Below are positions 1 through 10,303 of a stretch of DNA of 64,000 bases, one piece after another. A model generated the notes under the pieces. The model was given only the letters and a program-made list of their open reading frames with translations. It did no database searches and was not told the origin of the DNA. The DNA comes from Absidia repens (taxonomy: Eukaryota > Mucoromycota > Mucoromycetes > Mucorales > Cunninghamellaceae): NCBI GenBank assembly GCA_002105175.1, contig MCGE01000014.1, forward strand, positions 868,001 through 932,000, given 5' to 3'. The number at the start of each line of letters is the position of its first letter. Within the stretch, counting starts at the first letter, position 1. Made by a program: the position numbers and the translations under genes.

Positions 1-664
1 TCGCTGATGACCAGTGTTTGCTGTTGATGATACTTGGCTGGAGGTGATGGAACGCCGTGATATCATCCTATCTATAATTAAATATAAGAAACATGAATGA
101 TGTGGTCAGTTTTGCAACAATAGGTGCCTTATTCGCTTTACTTACTTGCAAAAGACAAAAGTGCCCAGACCAGATTCCATGCTAAACCAAAAGGCCACAT
201 GAAGAGAGTCATTATACCCAATCTGTTTCTAATAGAAGGAGAAGCACTTTCCCTTGTTGATGATGACGATGATGAAGAAGCATTTGTTGAAGATAGAGGA
301 GATTTAGCCGGACGAGGTGGTGGTGATGATGTTTTTCTACTTTCTTCATCTTGTTGCTGTGTAAATCCAGACTCGTAAAAACTTTGTATGGAATGCTAAA
401 AAAAAGTATATATACTAGCTGAGGTTAGCTTGGTGATGACAAAAAATAAATGAATTATTATGCAAAAGCATCCTTACCTCCAAGTTCCAATTGTGGGTTT
501 CAAGTATAGCAATAGAAGCTTGTATGGCGTTTGATTTTGTAATGGTCTATAAAATAAATAAAAATGAGCATTTTGTATAAATTTTCATTTTATAGTTCTA
601 TTACCTGAAACTGATCCAAAAGTTCCTTTTGTATTGGATTCAATGTATCAAGAATATTTGTCAT
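1..664 (-). CDS. UBA/UBX-type Cdc48 adaptor, FAF2/UBXD8-like (3' part outside window)
   Basis: Likely ER/lipid-droplet anchored adaptor that links ubiquitinated clients to the Cdc48/p97 ATPase. Minus-strand exons are 605-664, 478-546, 146-395 and the first part of a fourth at 1-71. All join in frame with GT-AG borders, giving about 150 N-terminal residues. Residues 1-50 look like a UBA domain (MTNILDTLNPIQKELL..., ...AIQASIAILETHNWNLE, ...SFYESGF). A Ser/Pro-rich linker follows, then a hydrophobic hairpin near residues 104-126 (GIMTLFMWPFGLAWNLVWAL), the membrane-insertion feature of FAF2-type proteins. The thioredoxin-like UAS and UBX domains would lie beyond the left edge. The gene is divergent from ribosomal P2. 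The family call rests on the UBA plus hairpin order; the UBX domain itself is not visible. Confidence 0.8.
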
Positions 665-1677
665 TTATCGATTCGTGCGGTGTAAGAAAAATAGGGAAAG
701 AAAAAAGGTTGCCTAGGAAAAAGGCCACTCCATCGTTTGTGAGTCTAAATTGAATCCCCGCTTATTCGAACATACTTTGGACCTGTTTGTTTCATCAGTA
801 TGTTCTGTACAAAAAAAAAAAAAAAAAGGTCCCACTTTTTTTTTTCGTTGTTTTCTCACCAAACCCCCTTTTTAATTTCTTCGAAAAAGGCCTTGTGGTT
901 TGCTTTTGCTTCTTTCCACCGCCAAAAGGTAAGGATAAAAATTAAAATTGGGATTGGTATGCTGGGGAACGGTGTTCACTTTATGTGTATGGTATCGTGT
1001 ACCGTGTGATCTTCTTGCTCTGTACCAACTTTTTTTTTTTAACATCCAAGGCCCCTTAAAAAATCATCGTGGTTTTGTTATTGCTGTCTCTGCCCAAGTC
1101 GGCCTCTGTCAAGCCACTTCAGTCTCCCGAATAACAAAGAATGCTACTGAATTCGTTTTTCCATTCTTGGCTGTCATAATCGTGGATGCAAACTTTAGGT
1201 GGCTCCCATCCTGTGTGGTGGAGGGTTTCTGGGGTGCGTGCACCGATGGTAAGAAGAAGAATGAAAGTTTGTATATGTACTATTCATGCAATAAGGTACT
1301 CACTTTCACCAATACCTTTTTTTAAAGTGCGCTCTACTTCCATATGGTCCCTTCTGCTATGGTCCATATTCTATTGCTATTATTTTCCCTATCATACTAC
1401 ATTTGTTTATTTTATCATCTCCCAATTTTGTTTATTATACAGTCTATCAAAACCCCATCACTGTTATCTCTTTCATGGTAATATTGATATCGTATATTTA
1501 ATCACCGCATTTTTTTTAATAATTAAGTCCGCCACGAACAAAAGGGTGGTCAACAGGCCTATCTCACTTTTTTTTCTTCTTTATCTTCTTTTATTTCGCT
1601 AAAAGCGTCTTGTTCTCTTGAAGAGTTAAATCGTCACTTGCGCAACGCGATAAAAAAAACCCAAACAACAACAAAAG
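665..1677. other. Intergenic region between divergent UBX and P2 genes
   Basis: About 1 kb without a convincing gene. It holds several poly-A/poly-T tracts (for example 811-827 and 838-846) and T-rich stretches. ORFs near 948-1602 have no recognisable domains or coding bias and are probably chance. It presumably carries promoters for both flanking genes. Confidence 0.6.
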
Positions 1678-1753
1678 GTAATTAATGGTGTATGGATGGC
1701 TGGATGGCTGGATGGATGGATGGATGGATGAACTGATCATAATTGTTTAATAG
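1678..1753 (+). other. Probable 5'-UTR intron of the P2 gene with GGAT repeats
   Basis: GT at 1678 (AAAAG|GTAATT) and TTTAATAG ending at 1753 bracket a 76-nt segment just before the P2 start codon. Inside it 1694-1730 is a nearly pure GGAT tandem run. A similar GGAT-rich leader intron is found upstream of L15. The intron is inferred from splice-site consensus only. Confidence 0.5.
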
Positions 1754-1764
1754 ATCACTCGAAA

Positions 1765-2191
1765 ATGAAATTCCTTGCTGCTTATCTCCTTTTGAATGCT
1801 GGTGGAAAGGCCTCTCCTTCCGCTGACGACATCAAGAACCTTTTGAACACTGTTGGTGTCGAAACCAGCGATGAACGCATCGCCAGCTTGATTGCTGCTG
1901 TTGGTGACAAGGACATTGCCCAAGTCATTGAAGAAGGTCAACAAAAGCTTGCCTCCGTCCCTACTGGTGGTGCTGCTGGTGCTTCTGCTGCTGGTGGTAG
2001 TGCCGCTGCCGCTGGTGGTGCTGAAGCTGCTGAAGAAGCCAAGGAAGAAGAAAAGGAAGAATCTGATGACGTAAGTACATAGAATATCAATCGGTGATCC
2101 ATGCTTTGTGTATGAGTTGTATCAGGATACTAATTTTTCATTTTTATTCTCTTTCTGTCAACAGGATATGGGCTTCGGTCTCTTCGATTAA
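1765..2191 (+). CDS. RPP2: 60S acidic ribosomal protein P2
   Basis: Stalk protein of the large ribosomal subunit; it dimerises with P1 and recruits elongation factors. Exons are 1765-2070 and 2165-2191, giving 110 residues, the usual family length. The N-terminal helical dimerisation domain starts [15 protein letters not shown] long Ala/Gly hinge and an acidic Glu/Lys stretch follow. The conserved C-terminal tail ([12 protein letters not shown]) is completed only by the tiny second exon (DMGFGLFD). Without splicing the protein would lose the factor-binding tail. Codon use is strongly biased to C/T-ending codons, unlike neighbouring genes, as expected for very high expression. A polyadenylation-like AATAAA lies at 2224-2229. 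Confidence 0.97.
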
Positions 2192-2392
2192 AAATATAGT
2201 AGTTAGTCCCTTTACTTTTTTTTAATAAAGACTTATCTCATTTGATCCCTCTTCCATTATAATTGATTGTGATATACATATTTGTGTGTTTTGAGTGAAT
2301 TCCGTTTCTGTGCGAAATTGGGTTTAAACACCGCCTTTTAAAAACCCACCTTTTTTCTTCTTTGAACTCACTAGTTTTTTTTGTTGCAGATT

Positions 2393-3067
2393 ATGATGAC
2401 TGGTCGCTGGGCTTATATCACATCACCTTCCCGCCACAATCATGTTCTTACTGTAGTGGATGCATCTTTTGAGGTAAGTGCGAACAATCGTACATAAATG
2501 TTGATGGTCACTTACCTTTCACTTATTTTTGTATCTATATATACCTCCCTCCTACAAGCCGCAAGCCCGGGTAGAACTAAGACCAAATGTCCAAGGAACC
2601 CATCAGCAATGGTATATGGATCGATTTGGATTTATTATCAACAAACATTCCGGCTGCGGTAAGTTTTTTTTTTTTTTTTTTCATAACTGTGTTATTGTCC
2701 CTTAAACCACCCCATACTAAATCTTTTGATATTCTTGTGTATTCTAACCTCAGTACTTTCAGTAAAAACAATTACCAAAAAGCGATCCATTCAAGATCAA
2801 AGTATCATGCAAGCACGAAGAAAGGATATGAAGGATGCCAAAGGACAGCAATGGGAATGGATTACATCAACAGAAAGCAATCGCAAAAAAGAACAAGTCG
2901 ACGAACACGACAAGGATAGTAGTAGTGATAGTAGTAATAGCAGCGATAGTGATAGTAGTAATGGGTGCATTTATTATTTACAACTGAAGGCATTTAGTGA
3001 TTATTATTTGAATGATAAGGATGTACCTATCTTCGGTGCTGATAAAATAAAATGGATGGTTGTATGA
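2393..3067 (+). CDS. Small beta-trefoil (ricin-B-lectin-like) protein
   Basis: Exons 2393-2473, 2559-2658 and 2754-3067 join in phase to 164 residues. Residues 1-70 resemble repeats of a ricin-B-type beta-trefoil: RWAYITSPSRHNHVLTV, then a block with HQQWYMDRFGFIINKHSG, then GQQWEWI later. The QxW signature occurs twice (QQWYMD, QQWEW). The C-terminal third carries a low-complexity Asp/Ser stretch (DKDSSSDSSNSSDSDSSN) followed by CIYYLQLKAFSDYYLNDKD. Fungal proteins of this type often bind carbohydrate; no signal peptide is visible, so an intracellular role is inferred. The start is the first of two adjacent ATGs. TTGCAG just upstream could also be a splice acceptor, so an earlier exon is possible. 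It lies only about 200 bp after P2. Confidence 0.65.
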
Positions 3068-3647
3068 AACAGAGATTTTGGATTTTTGCGTTTCGTTGTT
3101 GTTTTGTAGTCTCATGTGAACACGTTAAGGAAAATGAATTGTCAAATAGGGTAGCTTCGGGGTATTTGCTTGATAGGGAAAAAGCAGGCGAAGAAAGGGA
3201 GGGGACGTGTCTTTTGCTGTAGTCTCTGGAATTTATTTATGCGATGTGTGCTAGAATCACTGAGTTACCAAATATATAAATATGAATCTGCACATGTCGT
3301 GATATCCATACAGTAAATGAAATCTGCTATAACAGCTGAAACGAATTGTGGCAAATGTGAGCGGTTGTGTATAGTTTATTTTGGACAATCAATGATAAAA
3401 AAAGAATCAGTCAAACAACAGAGAGGCGCGAACAATATTTTTATTTCAACTATTCATATACTAAACAAACGAATGGGATATGGAGATATGTAGTCTGCGT
3501 CATAAGATAAACAGGGAGATATATATATATATATTAAGGTATAAAGAGGCAAAACGTATACTTCACTAAAACGCAAATAAATGATATATATATATATATA
3601 TATAATGATGTGTAAATTATAGTAAAAGGAGCATATCATCCAATCTA
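3068..3647. other. Intergenic, TA microsatellites
   Basis: No gene seen. TA-type microsatellites lie at about 3517-3535 and 3585-3604. It probably contains the 3' ends of the flanking units. Confidence 0.6.
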
Positions 3648-4236
3648 TCAAATTGATCTACAGGCAAAGATTGATAATGTGATACTGTTGGTAACAGGTA
3701 GTCCTTGAGCTTTTCGAACATAGGAAGAAGGTACAACGTTTAGGAAGCAGTATTGTCTGCAGACTTGATCATAAGGTCCTATTAATGATAGTAATGATTG
3801 AGTATATATATGCATGTTATCTCTAAATATACTTTTATTAATCACTACCCTTCCATCCCAGAAAATTTTCAATAAAGTGTCCAATAGCAAATAATGAGTA
3901 TCATGAAGGCAGCTTTAATATCGCGTACCTCTAAGAGGTTAAAGTTGTTCCGTATCGTCACCTATAAAAAAAATGAGTAACGCTCCAAATAGAAATAGTT
4001 TTAGTAAAAAACACTGATGGATTTACCTGAACCTCGATAGTTTCCTGCAGTAGTTTGGCATGTAATTGGAGTTTGGCAAGCAACAGAATTTTTGTTCTAT
4101 CACTGTTTACATCGCACTAGCTTTGCCCTGAAGACTTGACTTCACCATTTCCAATTTCACCCGTTTCATTCGGTTTGCCCGAGTCTACCCTTGCACTAAA
4201 GAGTACATCTGCGCGGGTTGTGCGTTGATCCACTGG
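3648..4236 (-). pseudogene. Unrecognised minus-strand gene with an internal stop and a frameshift
   Basis: Reading the minus strand from about 4236, one frame gives a protein-like sequence (NPVDQRTTRADVLFSARV..., then ...GEVKSSGQS) that meets a TAG near 4110. It then continues in the same frame (CDVNSDRTKILLLAKLQLHA..., ...LLQETIEVQ). A GT-AG intron (about 3961-4026) leads to VTIRNNFNLLEVRDIKAAF. At about 3905 the frame changes by one base into a long C-terminal segment (HDTHYLLLDTLLKIFW..., ...VCRQYCFLNVVPSSYVRKAQ), which ends at 3648. The amino-acid quality in each segment suggests a once real gene, now broken or mis-assembled. I do not recognise the family. A different intron layout could remove one of the breaks. 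Confidence 0.4.
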
Positions 4237-4420
4237 ATTTCCGTTTGTTTTTTATTGTATGTTGTTGATGATGCTTCCCTGAATTCATATATATATATAT
4301 ATATATATTTGTGGGGATGCCTAATTTGGTTTGTATCTTTTTTTCAATGAAACGTACCTTTGCTGTGGTAAAATATGTCTTTGCCTCATTGCCGCAGGTC
4401 GACGGACGGCGGCATTTGAA

Positions 4421-5002
4421 ATGGTGACATTTTTGAATCAACGATTCTTTTCATCTTTGTCTTTCTTCTTCGTCTTGAATCTTTTGGTAGATTTGTATTA
4501 TGCTACTTTTCCTGGGACTAATACTGTTATTTGGGATGAGGAGGGAATAGGTGGGTTCTTTATTCTAGGTTCTATATATTGGACTCAGTGCAATAGAAGG
4601 GTCTATCCTTTACCAGTCATTCTAGGGGCTGGATATGAACGTTTTATTTTGCCAATGTCTAAAGAAACACCACGGTCACCTCCTATGGAACTCAAGCTTA
4701 GTACTTGCTAGTGGAGGTGTCATCACCATGGAGTGATTGTTTCTGGTGCAAAACTAGGTATACTAATAGAATACTATGTAGAATCACTTTCTTTCTTTTT
4801 CGCTGGATGGATTTTTTTTTTATATATACTTTAGGTACTCCTCCAGGCATGCTATGGACAAGGACTCTCAAAACTTCTAACTACTGCCTCTCTTTCATCA
4901 ATCTTTTCAAGCATGTCTCCTCCTTTTGGTATTTTAGTTAGTGCTATGATAGTTTATATATCTTTACCATTATTCTATAGTCTTATCCTTTTATCAAATT
5001 AA
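4421..5002 (+). CDS. Possible secreted GPI-type protein (Kre9/Knh1-like), structure unresolved
   Basis: From ATG 4421 the frame starts with a typical signal sequence (FFSSLSFFFVLNLLVDLYYA). It continues with FPGTNTVIWDEEG and then LGAGYERFILPMSKETPRSP, reminiscent of the small Ser/Thr-rich GPI-anchored wall-protein domain (Kre9/Knh1-like). The frame stops at 4711. After a good acceptor at 4833-4834 another open segment ends at 5002 with a Ser-rich stretch and a hydrophobic tail (GILVSAMIVYISLPLFYSLI), as in a GPI-attachment signal. I could not connect the two halves in phase, so a frameshift, an unseen intron or chance are all possible. Confidence 0.3.
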
Positions 5003-5349
5003 TAAAATTTGGTTTTTACTTAACTATTTATCACGTACAGTTTGGTCGTCTTTTTTTTTTTTATTCATTAAATATTAGGTCTAGTTACTGATTTTGTAAT
5101 GATTGAGAATATTCTGACACAGTATACTGGTCATACCCACCCAACATTGTGTACATCTTTTTTTTTCTCACTGATTTTATTTATCTTCCGACAGTTTTTT
5201 TCTTTTTCTCTTTCTTTTCTTCTCCTATCCCCTACCTGTCCTCCTCCCTCCCCCTTCTTTTTTTTTTTAAGAATAATCATACACACATATATTTATATAT
5301 ATATTATATATTATTTTCTTTTGCTTTTGACTATATTGTTTATGCAATC
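5003..5349. other. Pyrimidine-rich upstream region
   Basis: No gene seen. Long T and CT tracts precede the RING gene and probably belong to its promoter and leader. Confidence 0.5.
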
Positions 5350-6763
5350 ATGACACCGTATACAATATTCTTCATATTACTATCAACACTGGGATACCAA
5401 AGTTGTCTGATCAATGCTTCCATCACAGTTATCGTAAGCTGGTTTAGGCTTTTTCTTTTTTTATATCAGACTACCCTACTGAGCAAACCAATGACTAAAC
5501 TCGTTTTCATAAAAATAGGCAACAAATGAAACGTATATAGACCGGATAGCAGCGTTTGGACCGAGAATACCAGAAACGGACGAAGGCTTAACAGGATTTT
5601 TAATGGCACCCATATCATTAGATTTAAGACACGGTTGTCAGGTCATGGATGCTCCTTCTGACCAATGGATCGCTCTGGTTGAACGAGGCAATTGCTCTTT
5701 CATCGATAAAGTCAGATCCATGCAACAAAGTGGTGCTATTGCTGTGGTTGTCGGAGGTATAAAAATGTGCTTTTTTTTTTGATACTAAATAGTTGACGCC
5801 TTTTGTTTACTTTTTGGATCATAGACAAATATTATAATGGATGGGTGACCATGTATGCTCCAGGTAAATATATATTATATATATGAAAATGATATTGATA
5901 AAAGGCGATAGAAAAAAAAAAGAAAAAAAAAAAAGAAGGAAGCCAATGTGATCGGGTGAAGCAGGGGGAAGGGAGGGAAGGGAACACAAATGAATGACAT
6001 GTCAGGCTATTTTTTATACTTATTCTGTTATTGTTATTATTATATTATTATGATACAGGTGACACCTCTGATGTGCATATACCCAGTGTCTTTGTTGCAC
6101 AGCGCCAATATCAATCACTCTTACAGCAATCTGAACTCTTTAAACGACCTATGGAAATACGAATGGAAAAAGATGATATGCTCACTTGGTAAAGTATTGT
6201 TTGATTTATCAATCCCTAAACTGCATGGATTTGCTCATCCTCCTTATGTATATATATATGAATAGGCCATTATTAGATATGCTCTTGGTGGTTGTACTAT
6301 CACCAGCGGTAATGATGTTATTTATTTATACCACCTGGAGGATGCGTCAAAGGCAGCAACGAAACGAGGAATTGGCTCCTACTGGCTTTGTCACCAAACT
6401 ACCCTTACGGACATTCAAGAAGAGCAACAAACTCAAGGAAAATGATGGCACGGGTGATGGGATAGATGTCGATGATTATGACGATGACGCTCTACATGCA
6501 GAATGTGCTATTTGCTTGGAAGATTATGTTGATGGTGATGTATTGCGGGTGTTGCCTTGTAAGCATAAATTCCATTCTACCTGTGTGGATGCTTGGCTGA
6601 CTGGTCACAAGAAATTTGTAAGTAGAAGAGGTGCTTCAGAAGTGGAACATAGATGCAGTTTTAATAACTATATACTATACCTGAAATCATATAGTGTCCC
6701 GTTTGCAAATACGATGTCTGCCGAAAAGAAGCCAGCGAAAATACCCCTTTATTACCTGTTTAA
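5350..6763 (+). CDS. PA-TM-RING E3 ubiquitin ligase (RNF13/GRAIL type)
   Basis: Membrane E3 ligase of endosomes/vacuole. Exons 5350-5433, 5519-5756, 5825-5863, 6059-6188, 6266-6617 and 6695-6763 join in phase to 303 residues. Order: signal peptide ([19 protein letters not shown]); lumenal protease-associated domain ([15 protein letters not shown], residues about 70-85, then VVVGDKYYNGW and [10 protein letters not shown]); one transmembrane helix ([20 protein letters not shown]); basic/acidic linker; C-terminal RING-H2. Zinc ligands are [14 protein letters not shown] and, in the last exon, CPVC. The last two cysteines are supplied only by the 69-nt sixth exon. Retaining intron 5 would leave a dead RING. 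Substrates are unknown. The protein is shorter than animal homologues but has the full domain order. Confidence 0.9.
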
Positions 6764-7831
6764 ACCTACTTTAGTATACCTCAATTTTATTTATTTCCCT
6801 GCTGGATTTTATATATCATATAGTTTAGTTTAGTTTACCCGTTCCTCATGTTTATTTTTATTTCCTTCCATAAACTTTCAATTGTGATAGTGAAAATCAT
6901 TTTTTCTTTTTCTTTTCTTTTCTGATATGATTTGATAGGCTGGATTATCATTCATATTGTTTGTACCAAATAGATATGCATACATTTGTATCGTATTATT
7001 AAAGTATTACAGTCTAGATGTTTCATTTTATTTTGACAGATTGTCCTTTTGTTTATGTATCACATTGTATTGTAGTACTTTATTTTAATGATGATTAATG
7101 TTATGTTTATCAAATAAACAATTCCATCACTATATTTATATGTATGGTATGGTCATCGGAGCATCTGTCCACTAAACATAAAAAATGTGTTGAACCGACT
7201 CATCTCTATATTTGGATGAGTGATTGCGTGTGATACAAAACGCTTTCCCTCCTTTTTTTTTTTTTTTTTTTTTCTTGATGTCATTTGTTTAAAGAAATAC
7301 ATGAAGACGAGCGAAAATAAGTATATACAAACTGTAATAAATAGATTCAGGAACTAGAAAGGGCGTATGGATTCCCTTTTTTGAACTACCCTGTCATATG
7401 TAGATCCATAAAACTGGGTAGCCCTGATTTTTTTCAAAGTCAGCACCCGGTTTAAAAAAAATCAAGAGACAAACTTAAAAAAAGTCGAGCATAAAAAAGA
7501 CGCAACAGATCAATGATACTATTGTAGTAAGTAAATATATATTTATATATTTTATTGGTAATAGATAGAATAAATAATAATGTAATGTGGGATGAATATC
7601 AAAAACTAAACAATAGGAAGATGGACACTAAAAAGATTACAAGAAGTGGGTAGATGAATTTTTTTTATATGTAAATAACGTGGGGTTGATGGTGATGATA
7701 TAAAGAAATAATAGTGATTGAGAAAGACAAGAATAATATGTGTATAGAGGAGGGAAGGAAATGATGAAAAGGATAGATTACAAAGCTACTGTTGTCTACT
7801 GGTCATCAGGAAAGGGTCAATCATGTCTAAT
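6764..7831. other. Intergenic between convergent genes
   Basis: About 1 kb between the 3' ends of the RING gene and the Sds3-like gene. It contains AATAAA-like signals, long T runs (7252-7273) and TA-rich sequence, but no gene. A CCCGGTTTAAAA-type element (7446-7457) lies here. Confidence 0.6.
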
Positions 7832-10185
7832 TCACAGATCTTGTGGCGACATCTAGAAAATCAAAGCAATAACAATAAAAATAGAGGAATGAGATATATG
7901 CATAAAATTGTAAATATCTAATAGTATGATCCTTACTTTCATCATTTGTAGTTCATCATCCAACTCTTCATCTTCCTTTTTTGATAAGGTGTTGCCGTCT
8001 AATTGATGAGCGGCAGCGTGGCGAGCTAAATCAATAAAAAATAAAAAATGTAAATAAACTGCTAGTAAGACGTTCCATCAGGGTTATAAAAACAAGTCGC
8101 ATTGAAAGCCTTACCTTGGCGCTTTCTAGAGTCGTGCCGTGAGTTTTCTGCTGGCCTTTTACGCAATGTTCGTTTGTTGGTCACACGAGAATAAGCCTCA
8201 TCAAACAGGTCTGTGCACAGGTACATTACATATGTATTACATAAAGAGAGAGACGAAAGAGAATGAGAGAAAATATAGTTTAGTTTCATGTTTTCCGTTT
8301 TCTACATTTTGTTTTTTTGTTTTTTAATAGTTACCTTTTGCATTCAGCCCATTGTCTTTTTCTTCCTTGATTAGTTTTCTTCGATCTTCAATGACCGCCA
8401 TAGTTGCGTTGTGCAGGTGTTTTCGTTCATTCTAATAGATTTTTTTTTTTTTAGAAAAAAGTCAAGTTAGTCATATATTTTTCATACAATTTGTTGATGT
8501 TGATAACTTGCATTATATTCATCTTCTATGGTGGCAATGTCTTCACTATATAGCTGTTCCATTCCTTCCATTTGATAGTTTAAAAAGCACTCCGCATCGG
8601 CGATCATAGCATCGCGCTGTATCTTCAAGTCCGATAATGATTCTTGGAAAATAACATGAGTATCTAATATATATAAAGTAAATGAATGTTGTTAATATAA
8701 ACCATCAAAAAATATCCCATCCCATCATTCCCGTCCCTCATATATATATATAAGTTTACCATTTTGGAGTGATTTCAGTTCTTGTTGTAAAGAAGCCAGT
8801 TTCTCTTGGTGGATCCTATAATGACAATAATAATTTTTTTGGTAAGCGATAAAAAAAAGTTTTTCATCCCATCCACCCCCCCTAGATGCGTCTTTCACGT
8901 GAGTCAGCGCCTCTTTCCAAATAAAATAGACTTACTCTTGACTTTGTTCCCAATATTCATGATCCATTCGAGTCAGTAGTTGGTTCCATTTATTCATATG
9001 TTCCACACAGTGAGAAGTTGTGTAACTAGTGGTGGCAGCAGTTGTACCATACGACAAATTGAAGTCGATATTGTTGTTGGAATCATCGTTCAGGGCAGGA
9101 TTGTTATCAGGAACTGTGAATCCACGAGATTGGCGTTGTTGTTGTTGTTGTTGTTGTTGTTGATGTTGATGTTGTTGTTGATGCTGATGCTGATGCTGAA
9201 GTTGATGTTGATGTTGATGTTGATCCTCGTGCTGATACTTGGAGGTTTTTTGTGAGTGATGTAAATGTGGCTGATGCGGTTCTACGGCAGTAATTGAAGT
9301 ATTCAATGATGAAAAAGATTCAGTTATCTTTTGAACATGAGGTTGTATTGTATTGGTATAAGGTAAGTAGGAGGACGTCGCTAATGTTGTAGACGGTGGT
9401 GTAATCGTATTAGTTGATGGTGGGGGTGGTGACGGCGATGGCTTGCTTGGTTCCACAAAAGGGGCAGTTACCCGATGAGTCCATTGGTCATTTGATTGAT
9501 AGCTGGGATAAACAAGATTTGACGACGATGTATAAGGCTGTTGTTGTTGTGAATACCCGGAAGAACCAGAGGCAGGAGATGATGAAGATGATGAAGGCGG
9601 CTGATTGTGTTGTTGTTGTTGTGGTTGCCGTTGATGATGATGGTGGCGCTGGAGATGCTGGTGCTGGTGCTGGTGCCGGTAAAGACTAGGAGGGTAAGAT
9701 GGATAATCATGGTGTGATGAAGATTTGGTTGCTACGGTATGAGGGTTTGATGACTTTTGTAATGGCTGCCATTGTGGCGTGGTAGCATGTCCTGAAGTAG
9801 TAGCACGCCCCGTCTCCGCTCCGACTACCGACGAGGTCAAGGGAACCTTGTTTGAAGGTGGATATACATAAGTGGACGATGAAGTAGATACAACATCAGT
9901 TGATGGTGATGTCAAAGTGGAAGACGTGTTACTTGGTATTGGTAAAAGAGGTGGGGGAGGAGGGGCTGAAGGAGATGGAGAAGATCCAGGTCGGACATAG
10001 TAAGAGGGTGTAAAGAGTGAGTGATCCAAGTTTGAGCCAGAAGTGGAAGATGGAGTAGTGATAGAGCCATTTGCTTTCGAATCGACACCAATGGCTTGAA
10101 AGGGTTTAGTCAAACGAGGCAACATGGGTGGGGGCATGGAATCAACACCCGCTTGGGCAACAATATAACTAAGTTGAGGTAGCAT
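7832..10185 (-). CDS. Sds3/BRMS1-like subunit of the Sin3-Rpd3 histone deacetylase complex
   Basis: Expected corepressor subunit tethering Sin3 and Rpd3 in the nucleus. Minus-strand exons 8936-10185, 8760-8815, 8512-8663, 8335-8431, 8115-8210, 7937-8025 and 7832-7852 give 586 residues. The first exon encodes a long low-complexity Pro/Ser/Thr/Gln/His region, including a mixed His/Gln tract (9130-9230). The Sds3-type coiled coil starts near residue 410 (HEYWEQSQEIHQEKLASLQQ) and runs through IQRDAMIADAECFLNYQMEG and IEDRRKLIKEEKD. Next come FDEAYSRVTNKRTLRKRP and an acidic end. Intron 3 (8432-8511) must be a GC-AG intron: a GCAAGT donor after AAT keeps the frame, while the GT four bases on gives an immediate stop. 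The N-terminal extension makes it much longer than yeast Sds3. Confidence 0.85.
9130..9232 (-). repeat. Coding trinucleotide/hexanucleotide repeat (poly-Gln/His)
   Basis: Imperfect CAA/CAT repeats on the coding strand give a 33-residue His-Gln tract inside the Sds3-like N-terminal region. Hexameric CAACAT phasing and a pure CAA run suggest recent slippage. Confidence 0.85.
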
Positions 10186-10265
10186 CAGTCCAAGTATAAA
10201 GGGTTGAATAAAAAGCGTGGAGAGGAATTATATGAGATGAAGTTTAAGGAATGACAGTAAAAAAA

Positions 10266-10303
<38 letters not shown>

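Noticed and set aside
948..1602. Overlapping plus-strand ORFs (125 and 138 aa) upstream of P2
   Set aside because: No domain, poor composition, no splice-consistent extension; sits in the promoter/leader area of P2.
3454..3651. Minus-strand ORF rich in Ile/Tyr
   Set aside because: Translation of TA microsatellites.
8980..9689. Plus-strand ORFs rich in Leu/Val/Met opposite the Sds3-like gene
   Set aside because: They are antisense shadows of the CAA/CAT-repeat coding exon.
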